A DNA stretch of 48,527 nucleotides from Acetobacter tropicalis (GCF_001580915.1 NZ_LHZQ01000202.1:1-48527), one strand, 5' to 3'. Shown: positions 9,415 through 17,901, counted from the first letter of the stretch. A program made the numbers and translations. Notes: a model not told the origin generated them from the letters alone.

Positions 9415-10395
9415 TCAGTAGGATTCTTCCAAAAGAGCGCGGAATGTTTCAACCATCAATCCTGTTTCCGGAGAGGAACGCGCCAGAAAATGAAAGCAGG
9501 TGATCAGTTGCAGGTTGTGAAACGAAATGCGTCGAAGCAGCCCACGGTCTACCAGTGGTTTGGCGAAGGCCTCTGGTAGAAAGCCAATAAAATTACCGGA
9601 CAGGATAAGGAGGGCGCGGGCATCCACATTTTCCGCGGCAGCGTGAAATGAGAAATGGGAGCGGAGTTCATTCCACTGGGGAGATGTGGCGGCTTCTGCC
9701 ACGGCAATCATGCGCTGGGCGGTCAAGATTTCCAGCGTAATGTTATCTTCCGGCACGGAAAACAGTGGGTGGCGCGCGCCGCAATAGAGATTGAGGGCTT
9801 CTGCCACCAGCGGGGTGCCTTTTACGTCCGGCATGTCCTGCGGGTAGAGGGCGATGCCAGCCGTGGCTTGGCCGTTCATGACGGCAACTTCCACCTCTCG
9901 TGTCGAGGCGGAATGAACGGTCATGAATACATTTGGGTTCTGGGTGGTAAAGGTTTCTATAGCCCTCACCAGAGGAGTTTCCCCATGGGCTTGAATGTTA
10001 TCCGGTACATAAAGGCGAAATATGCCGGAGAGTACCCCGCTGATCTGATTGATGCGCTGTTGAAAGCGCTGAATATCCAGCAAGAGGCTTTTGGTGGCTT
10101 CCAGTAAGGCGCGGCCTTCTCCCGTCAGGGAGAACCCACTACGCCCGCGTAAGCACAGCTTAAGGCCAAGCCGGGTTTCAAGGGCGGAAATGTCCAGACT
10201 GATGGAGGATTTGCTTTTGCCCAAGGAAATTTCTGCCGCAGAAAACCCGCCCTGTTCCGCTACGGTATGAAATACCCGCAGCAGCCGCAGATCAACCTCA
10301 GAAACCTGCCCCTGAAAGCCGCTGCTGCGTCTATGTTTTGGGGAACGAACGACTGAAGATGTTTTTGCTGGCGGGGGAGAAGCTGATCTTATCAT
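9415..10395 (-). CDS. LysR-family transcriptional regulator
   Basis: This 326-residue regulator has an N-terminal winged HTH (DLRLLRVFHTVAEQGGF, then ISLGKSKSSISLDISALE) preceded by a 30-residue basic tail. A LysR substrate-binding domain follows from about residue 120. Its TGA overlaps an in-frame ATG of the next gene (TGATG), so it is the first gene of the transporter operon and is likely co-transcribed with it. Regulation of the downstream transporter and enzymes, in response to the imported compound, is inferred from position only. Confidence 0.9.
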   Translation of the reverse strand: MIRSASPPPAKTSSVVRSPKHRRSSGFQGQVSEVDLRLLRVFHTVAEQGGFSAAEISLGKSKSSISLDISALETRLGLKLCLRGRSGFSLTGEGRALLEATKSLLLDIQRFQQRINQISGVLSGIFRLYVPDNIQAHGETPLVRAIETFTTQNPNVFMTVHSASTREVEVAVMNGQATAGIALYPQDMPDVKGTPLVAEALNLYCGARHPLFSVPEDNITLEILTAQRMIAVAEAATSPQWNELRSHFSFHAAAENVDARALLILSGNFIGFLPEAFAKPLVDRGLLRRISFHNLQLITCFHFLARSSPETGLMVETFRALLEESY

Positions 10396-10822
10396 GTGGA
10401 TCTGGCGTGTCCTCTGTCAGATATAACATGCTGGAGAGATAACAACAGGATGTGAAGCAAGGTTCCTGCCTGATGAACGGCGGATAAACGCTTCGGCTAG
10501 AGGGTGAGCAAGGGGCAGTCCATTCTCCTGAGTTTTTGATCCGGCCTAGAAGACTGAGCCTGCGGCTTTCGAAAAAAAGATGCAAGAGGGGAATGATCCT
10601 CTTCCCCCTATCCTGAAGGCCGTCACAGGATGCGATGAAAGGGAGAGGATTCGGTAGTTATACTGATAATAAAGGCTATTTTTGTAAGAGTAAGATTTTC
10701 GGATGGGGCATTCATTCTGATGATTAACAAAATGACAAAGTGAACTCCGGTTTATTCTTATTTTGGAGCCGTTCTAAATTGGTTAGTGTGGGCGAGAATT
10801 CAGCAGTCTAAGGATTTCAGGA
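10396..10822. promoter_or_regulatory. Divergent regulatory region, LysR operon / dimethylargininase operon
   Basis: This 427-bp gap between divergent starts holds the promoters of both blocks. It contains a minus-strand hairpin with T-run (10572-10603) in the LysR leader. An AT-rich tract at 10660-10780 contains the likely plus-strand promoter. The short ORFs inside it look like chance. Confidence 0.45.
10572..10603 (-). terminator. Terminator-like hairpin in the LysR leader
   Basis: On the minus strand AAGAGG pairs with CCTCTT around an eight-base loop. Five bases later there is a run of seven T. No minus-strand gene lies upstream of it before 10823, so it would act on the LysR-ABC leader transcript (attenuation) or end a short RNA. 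Alternative pairing of GGGGAA with TTCCCC overlaps this stem. Confidence 0.35.
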
Positions 10823-11695
10823 ATGAAAGCGAACCGGTGGTTTATTGATAGCGAGACCGGTGATCTGGCTGATGTGCTTCTGTGCCCGCCTGAGTATTAT
10901 CAGTGGATTCCCAGTAATGATATCGCCATTCAGACCATGGCACAGGGGGGAGCGGTTGACCGTGCAGCCCTGAATATCCAGTTTGCCGAACTGGTTTCCA
11001 CTTTGCGGGAAGCAGATGTTTCCTGCCATTTCCTGAAGCCTCAGGAAGGAATGCCGTATCAGGTCTATACGCGGGATAGCTCACAGACCACACCGTTTGG
11101 TACGGTTGTGACGCGCCTCTCTCGTCCTGAACGGGTTGGGGAAGAAACAGAAATCCGGTCTTTCTATGGGGCGGATGAGATCTGGAAAACCTGTACAAAA
11201 GGAAACATTGAAGGCGGGGATATTCATATCATCCGTCCGGGTCTGCTGGCTGTTGGAGTAAGTGGTGGACGTACGGATGAAGCCGGAGCCGCCGAATTTA
11301 TCAGCTGGTTTGAAGAGGCTGGCTGGACCTGCCGCATGATACGCTTCCCTGAGCATTTCCTGCATCTGGATGTGATTTTCACCATGGTGGCTGAAAATCT
11401 GGCGATTGCAGCCGTTGATTGTATTGCGGATGAAGATCTGGATTGGTTCCGGGCGCAGGGTATTCGTCTTCTGCCGGTGTCCTATAAAGAAGCGATGCGT
11501 GATATGGGGTGTAATGTGCTGGCACTGGGGCGCGAGCGCGTTGTAAGCCCGCACCATTCAACCCGTATTAATCAGATGTTGCGGGCTGAAGGGCTGACAG
11601 TGCTTGACCCAGAACTCAACCAGTTTTCCCGGGGGGGCGGCAGTGTGCACTGCATGACCATGCCACTGCGTCGGAAATCGCTTCAATCAGTCTAA
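10823..11695 (+). CDS. Dimethylargininase / amidinotransferase-superfamily hydrolase (DDAH-like)
   Basis: This 290-residue guanidino-group-modifying enzyme has a beta/alpha-propeller fold. Visible family signatures are TRD (83-85), EGGD (130-133), the catalytic His in HLD (181-183) and the nucleophilic Cys277 near the C-terminus in GGSVHCMTMP. DDAH enzymes convert N-methylated arginines to citrulline plus methylamines. Related arginine deiminases and ornithine-forming enzymes share this motif set. It is first in a plus-strand block with a hydroxyacid dehydrogenase and an N-carbamoyl amidohydrolase, which fits breakdown of a guanidino compound to a ureido intermediate. The exact substrate is an inference. 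Start chosen by the GGA just upstream and conserved N-terminus. Confidence 0.82.
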   Translation: MKANRWFIDSETGDLADVLLCPPEYYQWIPSNDIAIQTMAQGGAVDRAALNIQFAELVSTLREADVSCHFLKPQEGMPYQVYTRDSSQTTPFGTVVTRLSRPERVGEETEIRSFYGADEIWKTCTKGNIEGGDIHIIRPGLLAVGVSGGRTDEAGAAEFISWFEEAGWTCRMIRFPEHFLHLDVIFTMVAENLAIAAVDCIADEDLDWFRAQGIRLLPVSYKEAMRDMGCNVLALGRERVVSPHHSTRINQMLRAEGLTVLDPELNQFSRGGGSVHCMTMPLRRKSLQSV

Positions 11696-11707
11696 AGGCT
11701 GTTTCCG

Positions 11708-11735
11708 CCCCTCTCTTGCAGAAAGCGGAGAGGGG
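11708..11735. repeat. GC-rich inverted repeat after the DDAH gene
   Basis: CCCCTCTC (11708-11715) pairs with GAGAGGGG (11728-11735) around a 12-base loop. It begins 13 bp past the stop. There is no T-run, so it may be an intercistronic stem that tunes downstream expression rather than a full terminator. Confidence 0.4.
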
Positions 11736-11822
11736 GAGTGAAAATCTGGTGCTGAGGCTCTGCGCCCAGCATGACCAGAGGCTGTGGTCGGTAGCAGAAG
11801 CGTGTGCCTGGGAGAATAAAGC

Positions 11823-12764
11823 GTGGTCAGGCTTATTATCAGTGCTGATGGGGCAGACCAATTTGAAAGCTGGAAAAAAGCTTTTTTAGAGGTATCGCCT
11901 GATCTGGATGTCTGTTCGTGGTATGAAGCTTCCGTAAAGCCGGGTGAGGCGGATTATGCTTTGGTCTGGACCCCCGAAGAGGACCATTTTGAACAGCTCT
12001 CTTTCGTAAAAGGTATTTTATGCGTCGGGGCAGGGGTTGATCACCTGCTGCGTACACCGCAGTTTCCGCGTCATGTTCCACTCGTGCGTATGGGGGGGGC
12101 GCAGACGGCTGAACTGATGGCAGATTATATAACCTGGGCGGCAATCGGCCTGTTGCGTGACGCGCGGACATGGGCTGTTCAACAGGCTGGGCATATCTGG
12201 TCCTATAATGGTGTGGCCAGAACCAGTGGGGAGACCCGGATTGGCGTTATGGGGCTTGGGCATCTGGGGAGCCACGTAGCAGCTCATCTGGGGCGCATAG
12301 GGTTTCAGGTCTCAGGCTGGCGGCGTTCAACAGGCCTTCTGGCGGGTGTAGACGTGTTTTCCGGTAAGGCTGCTTTGCCAGATTTTTTGAAAAAATCTGA
12401 TATTCTTGTTAATCTTCTGCCAAGTACAGCCGAAACCCGTGGGTTGATAACATATTCTTTCCTGAGTGCGCTTCCGCAGGGCGCTGGCTTTATTAATGTC
12501 GGCCGTGGAGATCATGTGGTGCAGGCCGATTTGGTGCGTGCATTGGATGAGGGGATGATCAGCGGTGCAGTGCTGGATGTGGTGACACCAGATCCGTTGC
12601 CTCCCACTTCCTCGCTTTGGTCGCACCCGCGTATTACGGTTACTCCGCATGTTGCATCTGTAGCTTCCAGAAATATGCAGGCGCGTTACGTTGCAGAGAC
12701 CATTGCCCAGATGGAGCGTGGTGAACAGCCTCCTCTGCTTTATGATCCTGAAAAAGGATACTAA
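11823..12764 (+). CDS. D-isomer 2-hydroxyacid dehydrogenase, glyoxylate/hydroxypyruvate reductase A type
   Basis: This 313-residue NAD(P)H-dependent cytoplasmic enzyme would reduce a 2-keto acid, or oxidise the D-hydroxy acid. The start is a GTG preceded by GGGAGA. The Rossmann motif is GVMGLGHLGSHVA (141-153). Catalytic Arg228 lies in NVGRGD and His276 in TPHVAS. The expected catalytic Glu of DVFxxEPLP is replaced by Asp257 (DVVTPDPLP). A run of eight G occurs inside the gene at 12092-12099. It is second in the block with the DDAH-like and M20 hydrolases, but no clear overlap or coupling is seen. Confidence 0.87.
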   Translation: MVRLIISADGADQFESWKKAFLEVSPDLDVCSWYEASVKPGEADYALVWTPEEDHFEQLSFVKGILCVGAGVDHLLRTPQFPRHVPLVRMGGAQTAELMADYITWAAIGLLRDARTWAVQQAGHIWSYNGVARTSGETRIGVMGLGHLGSHVAAHLGRIGFQVSGWRRSTGLLAGVDVFSGKAALPDFLKKSDILVNLLPSTAETRGLITYSFLSALPQGAGFINVGRGDHVVQADLVRALDEGMISGAVLDVVTPDPLPPTSSLWSHPRITVTPHVASVASRNMQARYVAETIAQMERGEQPPLLYDPEKGY

Positions 12765-12798
12765 AAACAAAGTGGTTTCAAGATCTCCAATACTGACC

Positions 12799-12820
12799 TT
12801 CTGATAAAAGACGATCAGAA
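12799..12820. repeat. 7-bp inverted repeat before the M20 hydrolase
   Basis: TTCTGAT (12799-12805) pairs with ATCAGAA (12814-12820) around an eight-base spacer, in the 84-bp gap between the dehydrogenase and the hydrolase. It is a possible intercistronic stem or operator, and weak on its own. Confidence 0.3.
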
Positions 12821-12848
12821 CCCTTAACTGAGAAAGCGGAGAAAGCAC

Positions 12849-14099
12849 ATGGTTGCTCAAAGTAATATTGTAGTGGACGGTGCCGCTTTGTGGTCGGACT
12901 TGATGGAAACCGCACAGTTTGGGGCAACAGCCAAAGGGGGGATATGCCGTCTCGCTTTGTCAGGAGAAGATGCAAAAGTAAGGGCGTGGTTCAAAAGTAC
13001 CTGTGAGGCTCTGGGGTGTGTTGTCTCGTGTGATTCCATGGGTAATCAGTTTGCGCGGAGAATGGGTGAAGAAGACGGGCTGGCTCCCATCATGATTGGC
13101 AGTCATCTAGATACCCAACCTACCGGCGGAAAATTTGATGGCATTCTAGGCGTGATGGGCGGTATTGCCGTGTTGCGCGCGCTACGCGATGCTGGCTTGA
13201 GCACGCGGCACCCTATTGAAATTATCAACTGGACCAACGAGGAAGGGGCGCGTTTTACGCCCCCTATGCTGGCATCAGGCGTGTTCGGAGGCGTATTTAC
13301 CCAGGAGTTTGCCCAAAGTCGTGCAGACCGTGCAGGTGTAAGATTAGGGGAAGCACTGGAGGAAATCGGCTACGTTGGAGCGGAGGTCTGCGGTGAGCAT
13401 CCTGCTGCTGCGTATTTTGAACTACACATTGAACAGGGACCAGTGCTGGAAGCCGAGCAGCGGACGATTGGCGTGGTGCAGGGCGTGCAGGGGATGCGCT
13501 GGTATAACGTGACTGTAAAGGGGCAGGATGCGCATGCGGGAACAACTCCCATGACCATGCGCTCTGATGCGTTATGGGGTGCAGCCCGTATGATTGACGC
13601 AGTGCATCAGGTTGCCATGGATCACGCGCCGGATGGTTTGGGTACAGTGGGTATTATAGATTGTTTGCCTGGCAGTAGTAACGTTGTGCCCGGAGAAGTA
13701 CAGTTTACTGTAGATTTACGCCATCCGTCCGATAGTGTTCTTGAAAAGATGGAAGAAAAATTCCGTCAATGCATGAACTATCTGGCCACACAATGCGGTG
13801 TGGAAATGGATATTACCCCCACTTGGGTGTCTGCAGCTGTTCATTTTGACCCGCTTTGCGTGGAATGTGTGCGTGAAAGCGCACAGGCGCTGGGTTATTC
13901 CTTGCGGGATATTGTCTCCGGCGCAGGGCATGACGCTGTCTACGTAGCGCAAGTGGCACCTACAGCCATGATCTTTGTGCCGTGCTGGAAAGGTATCAGC
14001 CACAACGAGGCGGAAAGCGCAGAACCCGAACATGTTACAGCAGGAGCTAATGTGTTGCTGCATGCCATTCTGGCAGCGGACGCCAGACTGGATGCCTGA
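12849..14099 (+). CDS. M20-family Zn-dependent amidohydrolase (N-carbamoyl-L-amino acid hydrolase / allantoate amidohydrolase type)
   Basis: This 416-residue cytoplasmic binuclear-metal hydrolase removes a carbamoyl group (as CO2 plus ammonia) from ureido acids. Metal ligands follow the family: H86 and D88 in GSHLDT, D97 in KFDGILG, E131/E132 in TNEEGARF and H193 in ELHIEQGP. The dimerisation-domain motif AGTTPM is also present. GGAG lies upstream of the ATG. A small hairpin (12799-12820) sits in the gap before it. Hydantoinase, dihydropyrimidinase and allantoicase are not nearby, so the substrate may be an N-carbamoyl or N-formimino amino acid generated by the same block. Allantoate is possible but unsupported. 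Confidence 0.87.
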   Translation: MVAQSNIVVDGAALWSDLMETAQFGATAKGGICRLALSGEDAKVRAWFKSTCEALGCVVSCDSMGNQFARRMGEEDGLAPIMIGSHLDTQPTGGKFDGILGVMGGIAVLRALRDAGLSTRHPIEIINWTNEEGARFTPPMLASGVFGGVFTQEFAQSRADRAGVRLGEALEEIGYVGAEVCGEHPAAAYFELHIEQGPVLEAEQRTIGVVQGVQGMRWYNVTVKGQDAHAGTTPMTMRSDALWGAARMIDAVHQVAMDHAPDGLGTVGIIDCLPGSSNVVPGEVQFTVDLRHPSDSVLEKMEEKFRQCMNYLATQCGVEMDITPTWVSAAVHFDPLCVECVRESAQALGYSLRDIVSGAGHDAVYVAQVAPTAMIFVPCWKGISHNEAESAEPEHVTAGANVLLHAILAADARLDA

Positions 14100-14402
14100 G
14101 GCATCTGGGCTGATAGGGAAACTGCATGATTTGTCTTGAACAAGGCTTCTGGCTTAGCAGTGGTTTTGACAGAACTGTCGTATTGGACGTGTTCTTTCTT
14201 TTCCACCCCGGCAAGCAGGATGTGAGAGATTTTTATTCTTCTCTCACCAAGGTGAAGAAATTGAAAAACCGTCGATTAATAGGCCTGTCTGTCTGATTTT
14301 GGCACAGCAAGTACGGAGTGATCGGCTTTCTGTGCGCAGGACACATAGCTAGAACATGACAGTTACGGAGAGGTAGATATCGAGCTATTTCTTTCGATCA
14401 GG
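14100..14402. other. Convergent intergenic region
   Basis: No gene is visible in these 303 bp between the M20 hydrolase and the ethanolamine permease, which face each other. A short stem with CACC/GGTG at its centre lies near 14238-14262, but there is no convincing T-run. This is the boundary between Region 1 and the ethanolamine island. Confidence 0.4.
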
Positions 14403-15755
14403 TCATGTGCGTTTCATGTGCCTGTCAAATAAAAGACGTCCGCCAGTCATCAGTGCGATGATCGAGACGTAAAGCCCCAGAAGCAGGGGTTTCTGGAGAC
14501 CCACCAGTCCAAGGCAGAGGCCTGTGGCGAGCAGGGCATAGGCTGGGATAAAGGGATAGCCTGGAGCATGCCAGGAGCGCGGCATGTCGGGCGCGATCTG
14601 ACGCAACTTGAAGAGGCTGGCCATGGTCATGATATACATTGTCAGCGCGCCAAAAACAGAAAGCGTGACGATGGATGCAGTCAGGCTTTCTCCTCCGAAT
14701 GATACGATATCATCACTGAAAATGGCCAGAATGCCCACGCCTCCACAGACCAGAACGCTCGTATAGGGTGTCTGAAAACGCGGCGATACCAGCCCCATCC
14801 AGCGTGGCAGGCCGCCCCCCTGTGCAAGGGCGCAGATCTGGCGCGCGCAGCCCATGATAATGGCATGCAGAGAGGCAACAAGGCCAAATAGCCCGAGCCA
14901 GACAAGCATGTGAAGGTAAGGGCTATGTGAACCAACAACTGTTTTCATGGCAAACGGAAGTGGGTCATTGAGATTGGCCAGATTGCGCCAGTCTCCGACA
15001 CCACCAGCAAGAATCATGACGCCAAAAGACAGGAGCACCAGCGTCACGATGGCGGCGATATAGGCGATGGGCAAGGTCCGTCTGGGTGAACGGGCTTCTT
15101 CGGCAGTTAAAGCTACGCCTTCGATGGCAAGGAAGAACCAGATTGCAAAGGGAACAGAGGCTGCAATGCCCCCCAGCACTGACCAGGAGAAATGATCGGT
15201 TCCGGCCCAACCGTGTGTCACGAAACGGTGCCATGAAAAGCCGGGCCAGACCACGCCCATGAAAATGAAAAGCTCAATGATGGCGGCTACGGTTACAATC
15301 AGTTCAAAGCTTGCCGCTACCTGAACGCCCGCGATATTCACGCCCATGAAAAGCAGGTAGGCCATTACGGCACCAGCCTTGGGCGGAAGTGCAGGAAACT
15401 GCACATGCAGGTAGGAACCAATGGCCAGTGCGATGGCCGGCGGCGCGAAAATGAACTCAGCCGTGGAAGCATAGCCCGCCACAAGACCGGCACGATGCCC
15501 GAAAGCGGCACTGACGTAGACGAATGGACCGCCTGCCTTGGGCATGGCGGTTGTAAGTTCAGTGTAGGAAAAAATCAGAGCAAGATACATAAGCGCCACG
15601 AAGATGGTCGCAATCAGGAAGCCCAGGGTGCCAGCGCTTGCCCAGCCGTAGCTCCAGCCGAAATACTCACCGGAAATGACAAGACCTACGGCAATCGCCC
15701 ATAACTGAACGGGGCCGAGGCTCTTGGCCAACTGCGGTTTGGAATGGTCCGTCAT
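14403..15755 (-). CDS. eat: Ethanolamine permease (APC family)
   Basis: This inner-membrane amino-acid/polyamine/organocation transporter has about twelve hydrophobic segments over 450 residues. It resembles the ethanolamine permease subgroup: LWAIAVGLVISGEYFGWSYGW near the start, then MPKAGGPFVYVSAAFG and the EGVALTAEEARSP region. The ATG at 15755 overlaps the stop of eutC as ATGA, which fixes the start and indicates coupling. The open frame extends to 15866, but that part is the end of eutC in another frame. Import of ethanolamine for the lyase encoded just upstream is the natural role. Confidence in the family is high, and the substrate rests on resemblance plus context. Confidence 0.88.
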   Translation of the reverse strand: MTDHSKPQLAKSLGPVQLWAIAVGLVISGEYFGWSYGWASAGTLGFLIATIFVALMYLALIFSYTELTTAMPKAGGPFVYVSAAFGHRAGLVAGYASTAEFIFAPPAIALAIGSYLHVQFPALPPKAGAVMAYLLFMGVNIAGVQVAASFELIVTVAAIIELFIFMGVVWPGFSWHRFVTHGWAGTDHFSWSVLGGIAASVPFAIWFFLAIEGVALTAEEARSPRRTLPIAYIAAIVTLVLLSFGVMILAGGVGDWRNLANLNDPLPFAMKTVVGSHSPYLHMLVWLGLFGLVASLHAIIMGCARQICALAQGGGLPRWMGLVSPRFQTPYTSVLVCGGVGILAIFSDDIVSFGGESLTASIVTLSVFGALTMYIMTMASLFKLRQIAPDMPRSWHAPGYPFIPAYALLATGLCLGLVGLQKPLLLGLYVSIIALMTGGRLLFDRHMKRT

Positions 15756-16507
15756 GGGGTTTTGGTTTCCGGCAGAAGTGTCATGTTCGTGCTTTCGTCC
15801 TTGAGGGCCACGCCCGTATATCCCAGTTTGCGGGCACTTTTCAGAAGCCAGCAAAGCTTGTGGCAACCTTCTCCAGTCGAGAGGCCACGAGCATGGATGT
15901 TGGAGATGCAGTTACGTTCGGAATCTTGCCGCCCAACATGCGGGTTCCATGTCATGTAAAGGCTGAGGCTGTCTGATACGCTCAGTCCTGGACGTTCACC
16001 GATCATCATGACGACACAACGCACGCCAAGGAGAGCGCCAATCTCGTCTCCCAGAGCCACACGGGCATTATGGGCGACTACGAGTGGGGCAATACGCCAT
16101 GTGTGAGCAAGGGCGGCTCGGACGGCGTTCTGAAGGGGGGGGGCTTGTCGTTCAACGGCAACGGCTGACAGCCCATCCGCAGCGACGAGCACAACATCCC
16201 ATGGACCGGCCGGTGCAATCTGTTTCAGGAGTGCGATGGAAGGCCCATCAAGTCTGCGTCCCAGATCAGGCCGACGCACGAATTCAGAGCGATCCTTTGC
16301 TTGGCTTCGTACCTCAATAAAAGAATCTCCGACGGCCAGCTTAGCAGGATCAAGACAGGCATGGACAGCACGGCGAGCACATGCATGGGCGGCCTGCAGG
16401 GCGCGGACTTCGGACCCTGCAATGCTATCGCCCGTTCGTGGTAGTCCTATGCGCGCGTGCGTGTAACGTCGTAACGGTCCCCAGGGATCCTGGGCGAGCT
16501 GGCTCAT
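15752..16507 (-). CDS. eutC: Ethanolamine ammonia-lyase small subunit EutC
   Basis: This is the cobalamin-contacting light chain of adenosylcobalamin-dependent ethanolamine ammonia-lyase, which yields acetaldehyde and ammonia. At 251 residues it is slightly short of enterobacterial EutC but complete. Family stretches include ARIGLPRTGDS, DLGRRL, VVLVAADGLSA, MMIGERPGLSVSDSLSLY and the C-terminal NCISNIHARGLS. Its ATG overlaps the eutB stop (ATGA). A run of nine G (16135-16143, read as C on the coding strand) encodes the PPL of RQAPPLQ and is slippage-prone. There are no microcompartment shell genes nearby, so the enzyme should work free in the cytoplasm. Confidence 0.95.
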   Translation of the reverse strand: MSQLAQDPWGPLRRYTHARIGLPRTGDSIAGSEVRALQAAHACARRAVHACLDPAKLAVGDSFIEVRSQAKDRSEFVRRPDLGRRLDGPSIALLKQIAPAGPWDVVLVAADGLSAVAVERQAPPLQNAVRAALAHTWRIAPLVVAHNARVALGDEIGALLGVRCVVMMIGERPGLSVSDSLSLYMTWNPHVGRQDSERNCISNIHARGLSTGEGCHKLCWLLKSARKLGYTGVALKDESTNMTLLPETKTP

Positions 16508-17901
16508 GAACCGGCTCTGAAATTCGGTAAGGCATACGGCTGGTTCATGCGCAGGCGGGTACCATCCACAAGCGCCATCCTTTCAAGCCACGCTTCAAAT
16601 TCAGGTGCCGGACGCACGCCAAACACAGAGCGTAGGGTCAGGATGTCATGATAGGAGAGGCTTTGGTAGCTGAGCATGACGTCATCGCCACCGGGCACGG
16701 CAATCAGGAAATTCACGCCCGCGGCCGTAAGAAGCATCATCAGGGTGTCCATGTCGTCCTGATCTGTTTCCGCGTGGTTGGTGTAACAGACATCACAGCC
16801 CATCGGCAGTCCCAGCAGCTTGCCACAGAAATGGTCCTCAAGCCCCGCTCGGATGATCTGCTTGCCATCGTAAAGATATTCTGGACCGATAAAGCCCACG
16901 ACCGTATTGACGAGAAGTGGTGAATAGACACGTGCCACGGCATAGGCCCGCACCTCCATGGTCTGCTGATCCACGCCATGATGAGTACCAGACGAAAGTG
17001 CAGATCCTTGCCCTGTCTCGAAATACATGACGTTTGTGCCAACAGTTCCCCGGTTCAGTTCCCGAGCAGCCTGCCAGGCCTCGGAGAGGATACCCAGCGA
17101 AATACCGAAGCCAGAATTGGCTTGTTCTGATCCTGCGATGGACTGGAAAACCAGATCTACCGGCGCACCTTTTTCAATCATGGTAATGGTGTTAGTCACA
17201 TGCGTCAGAAGGCAGCTTTGCACAGGCATATCAAAACGCTGGCGGATATCATCAAAACGCCACAAGATATCCATTCCTCGTCCGATATGATCGGATGCCG
17301 GGTTGATCCCCAGAACCGCATCTCCAGCACCAAGAAGCAAACCATCAAGGAGGGCTGCGGAAATGCCATCTGGATCGTCAGTCGGGTGATTGGGTTGCAG
17401 ACGGGAGCCGAGACGAGCAGGAAGGCCCTGTGTGTTGCGAAATGCGCTGACAACACGCATTTTCCGTCCGACTGAAACCAGATCCTGGTTGCGCATCAGT
17501 TTGCTGACCGCAGCCACCATTTCAGGGGTCAGCCCTGGGGAAAGTTTCTCTAGGCTTGAGGTATCAGCCGCATAACTTAGCAGCCAGTCCCGAAACTGGC
17601 CGACCGTCATGTGTGAGATGGGGGTGAAAGCGGCTTCATCATGGCTGTCCATGATAAGGCGGGTAACTTCATCGGTTTCGTACGGGACAATGGCTTCCGT
17701 CAGGAAATGACGCAGTGGCAGATTAGCCAGCACTTCACGGGCGGCAACCCGTTCAACAGGGTCTCGGGCGGCAATGCCGGCCAGTTCATCTCCCGAACGG
17801 AGCAGCGAGGCGCTGGCCAGGATATGTTTCAGATCCTGAAAAACAAATGTTTCGCCTACGAGGGAAATGCGATGAACCAAAACGTCGATGTCCTGCCACA
17901 A
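16504..17901 (-). CDS. eutB: Ethanolamine ammonia-lyase large subunit EutB
   Basis: This is the catalytic heavy chain of the AdoCbl enzyme, forming a TIM barrel. It is 465 residues long and matches EutB throughout: LRSGDELAGIAA, ERVAAREVLA, GDAVLGINPASD, FETGQGSALS, VVGFIGPEYLYDGKQIIRAGLEDHF and MGCDVCYTNHAE. The start is unclear. The longest frame begins with TTG at 17901, but homologues begin about nine residues later. A second TTG at 17880, with AGGA ten bases upstream, may be the real start. No in-frame ATG is available upstream before a stop. It is followed by eutC with ATGA overlap and preceded by the AraC regulator 85 bp away. Confidence 0.95.
   Translation of the reverse strand: MWQDIDVLVHRISLVGETFVFQDLKHILASASLLRSGDELAGIAARDPVERVAAREVLANLPLRHFLTEAIVPYETDEVTRLIMDSHDEAAFTPISHMTVGQFRDWLLSYAADTSSLEKLSPGLTPEMVAAVSKLMRNQDLVSVGRKMRVVSAFRNTQGLPARLGSRLQPNHPTDDPDGISAALLDGLLLGAGDAVLGINPASDHIGRGMDILWRFDDIRQRFDMPVQSCLLTHVTNTITMIEKGAPVDLVFQSIAGSEQANSGFGISLGILSEAWQAARELNRGTVGTNVMYFETGQGSALSSGTHHGVDQQTMEVRAYAVARVYSPLLVNTVVGFIGPEYLYDGKQIIRAGLEDHFCGKLLGLPMGCDVCYTNHAETDQDDMDTLMMLLTAAGVNFLIAVPGGDDVMLSYQSLSYHDILTLRSVFGVRPAPEFEAWLERMALVDGTRLRMNQPYALPNFRAGS

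Noticed and set aside
10331-10585. An 84-residue minus-strand protein upstream of LysR
   Set aside because: It overlaps the LysR start and a terminator-like hairpin region, and has no recognised motif.
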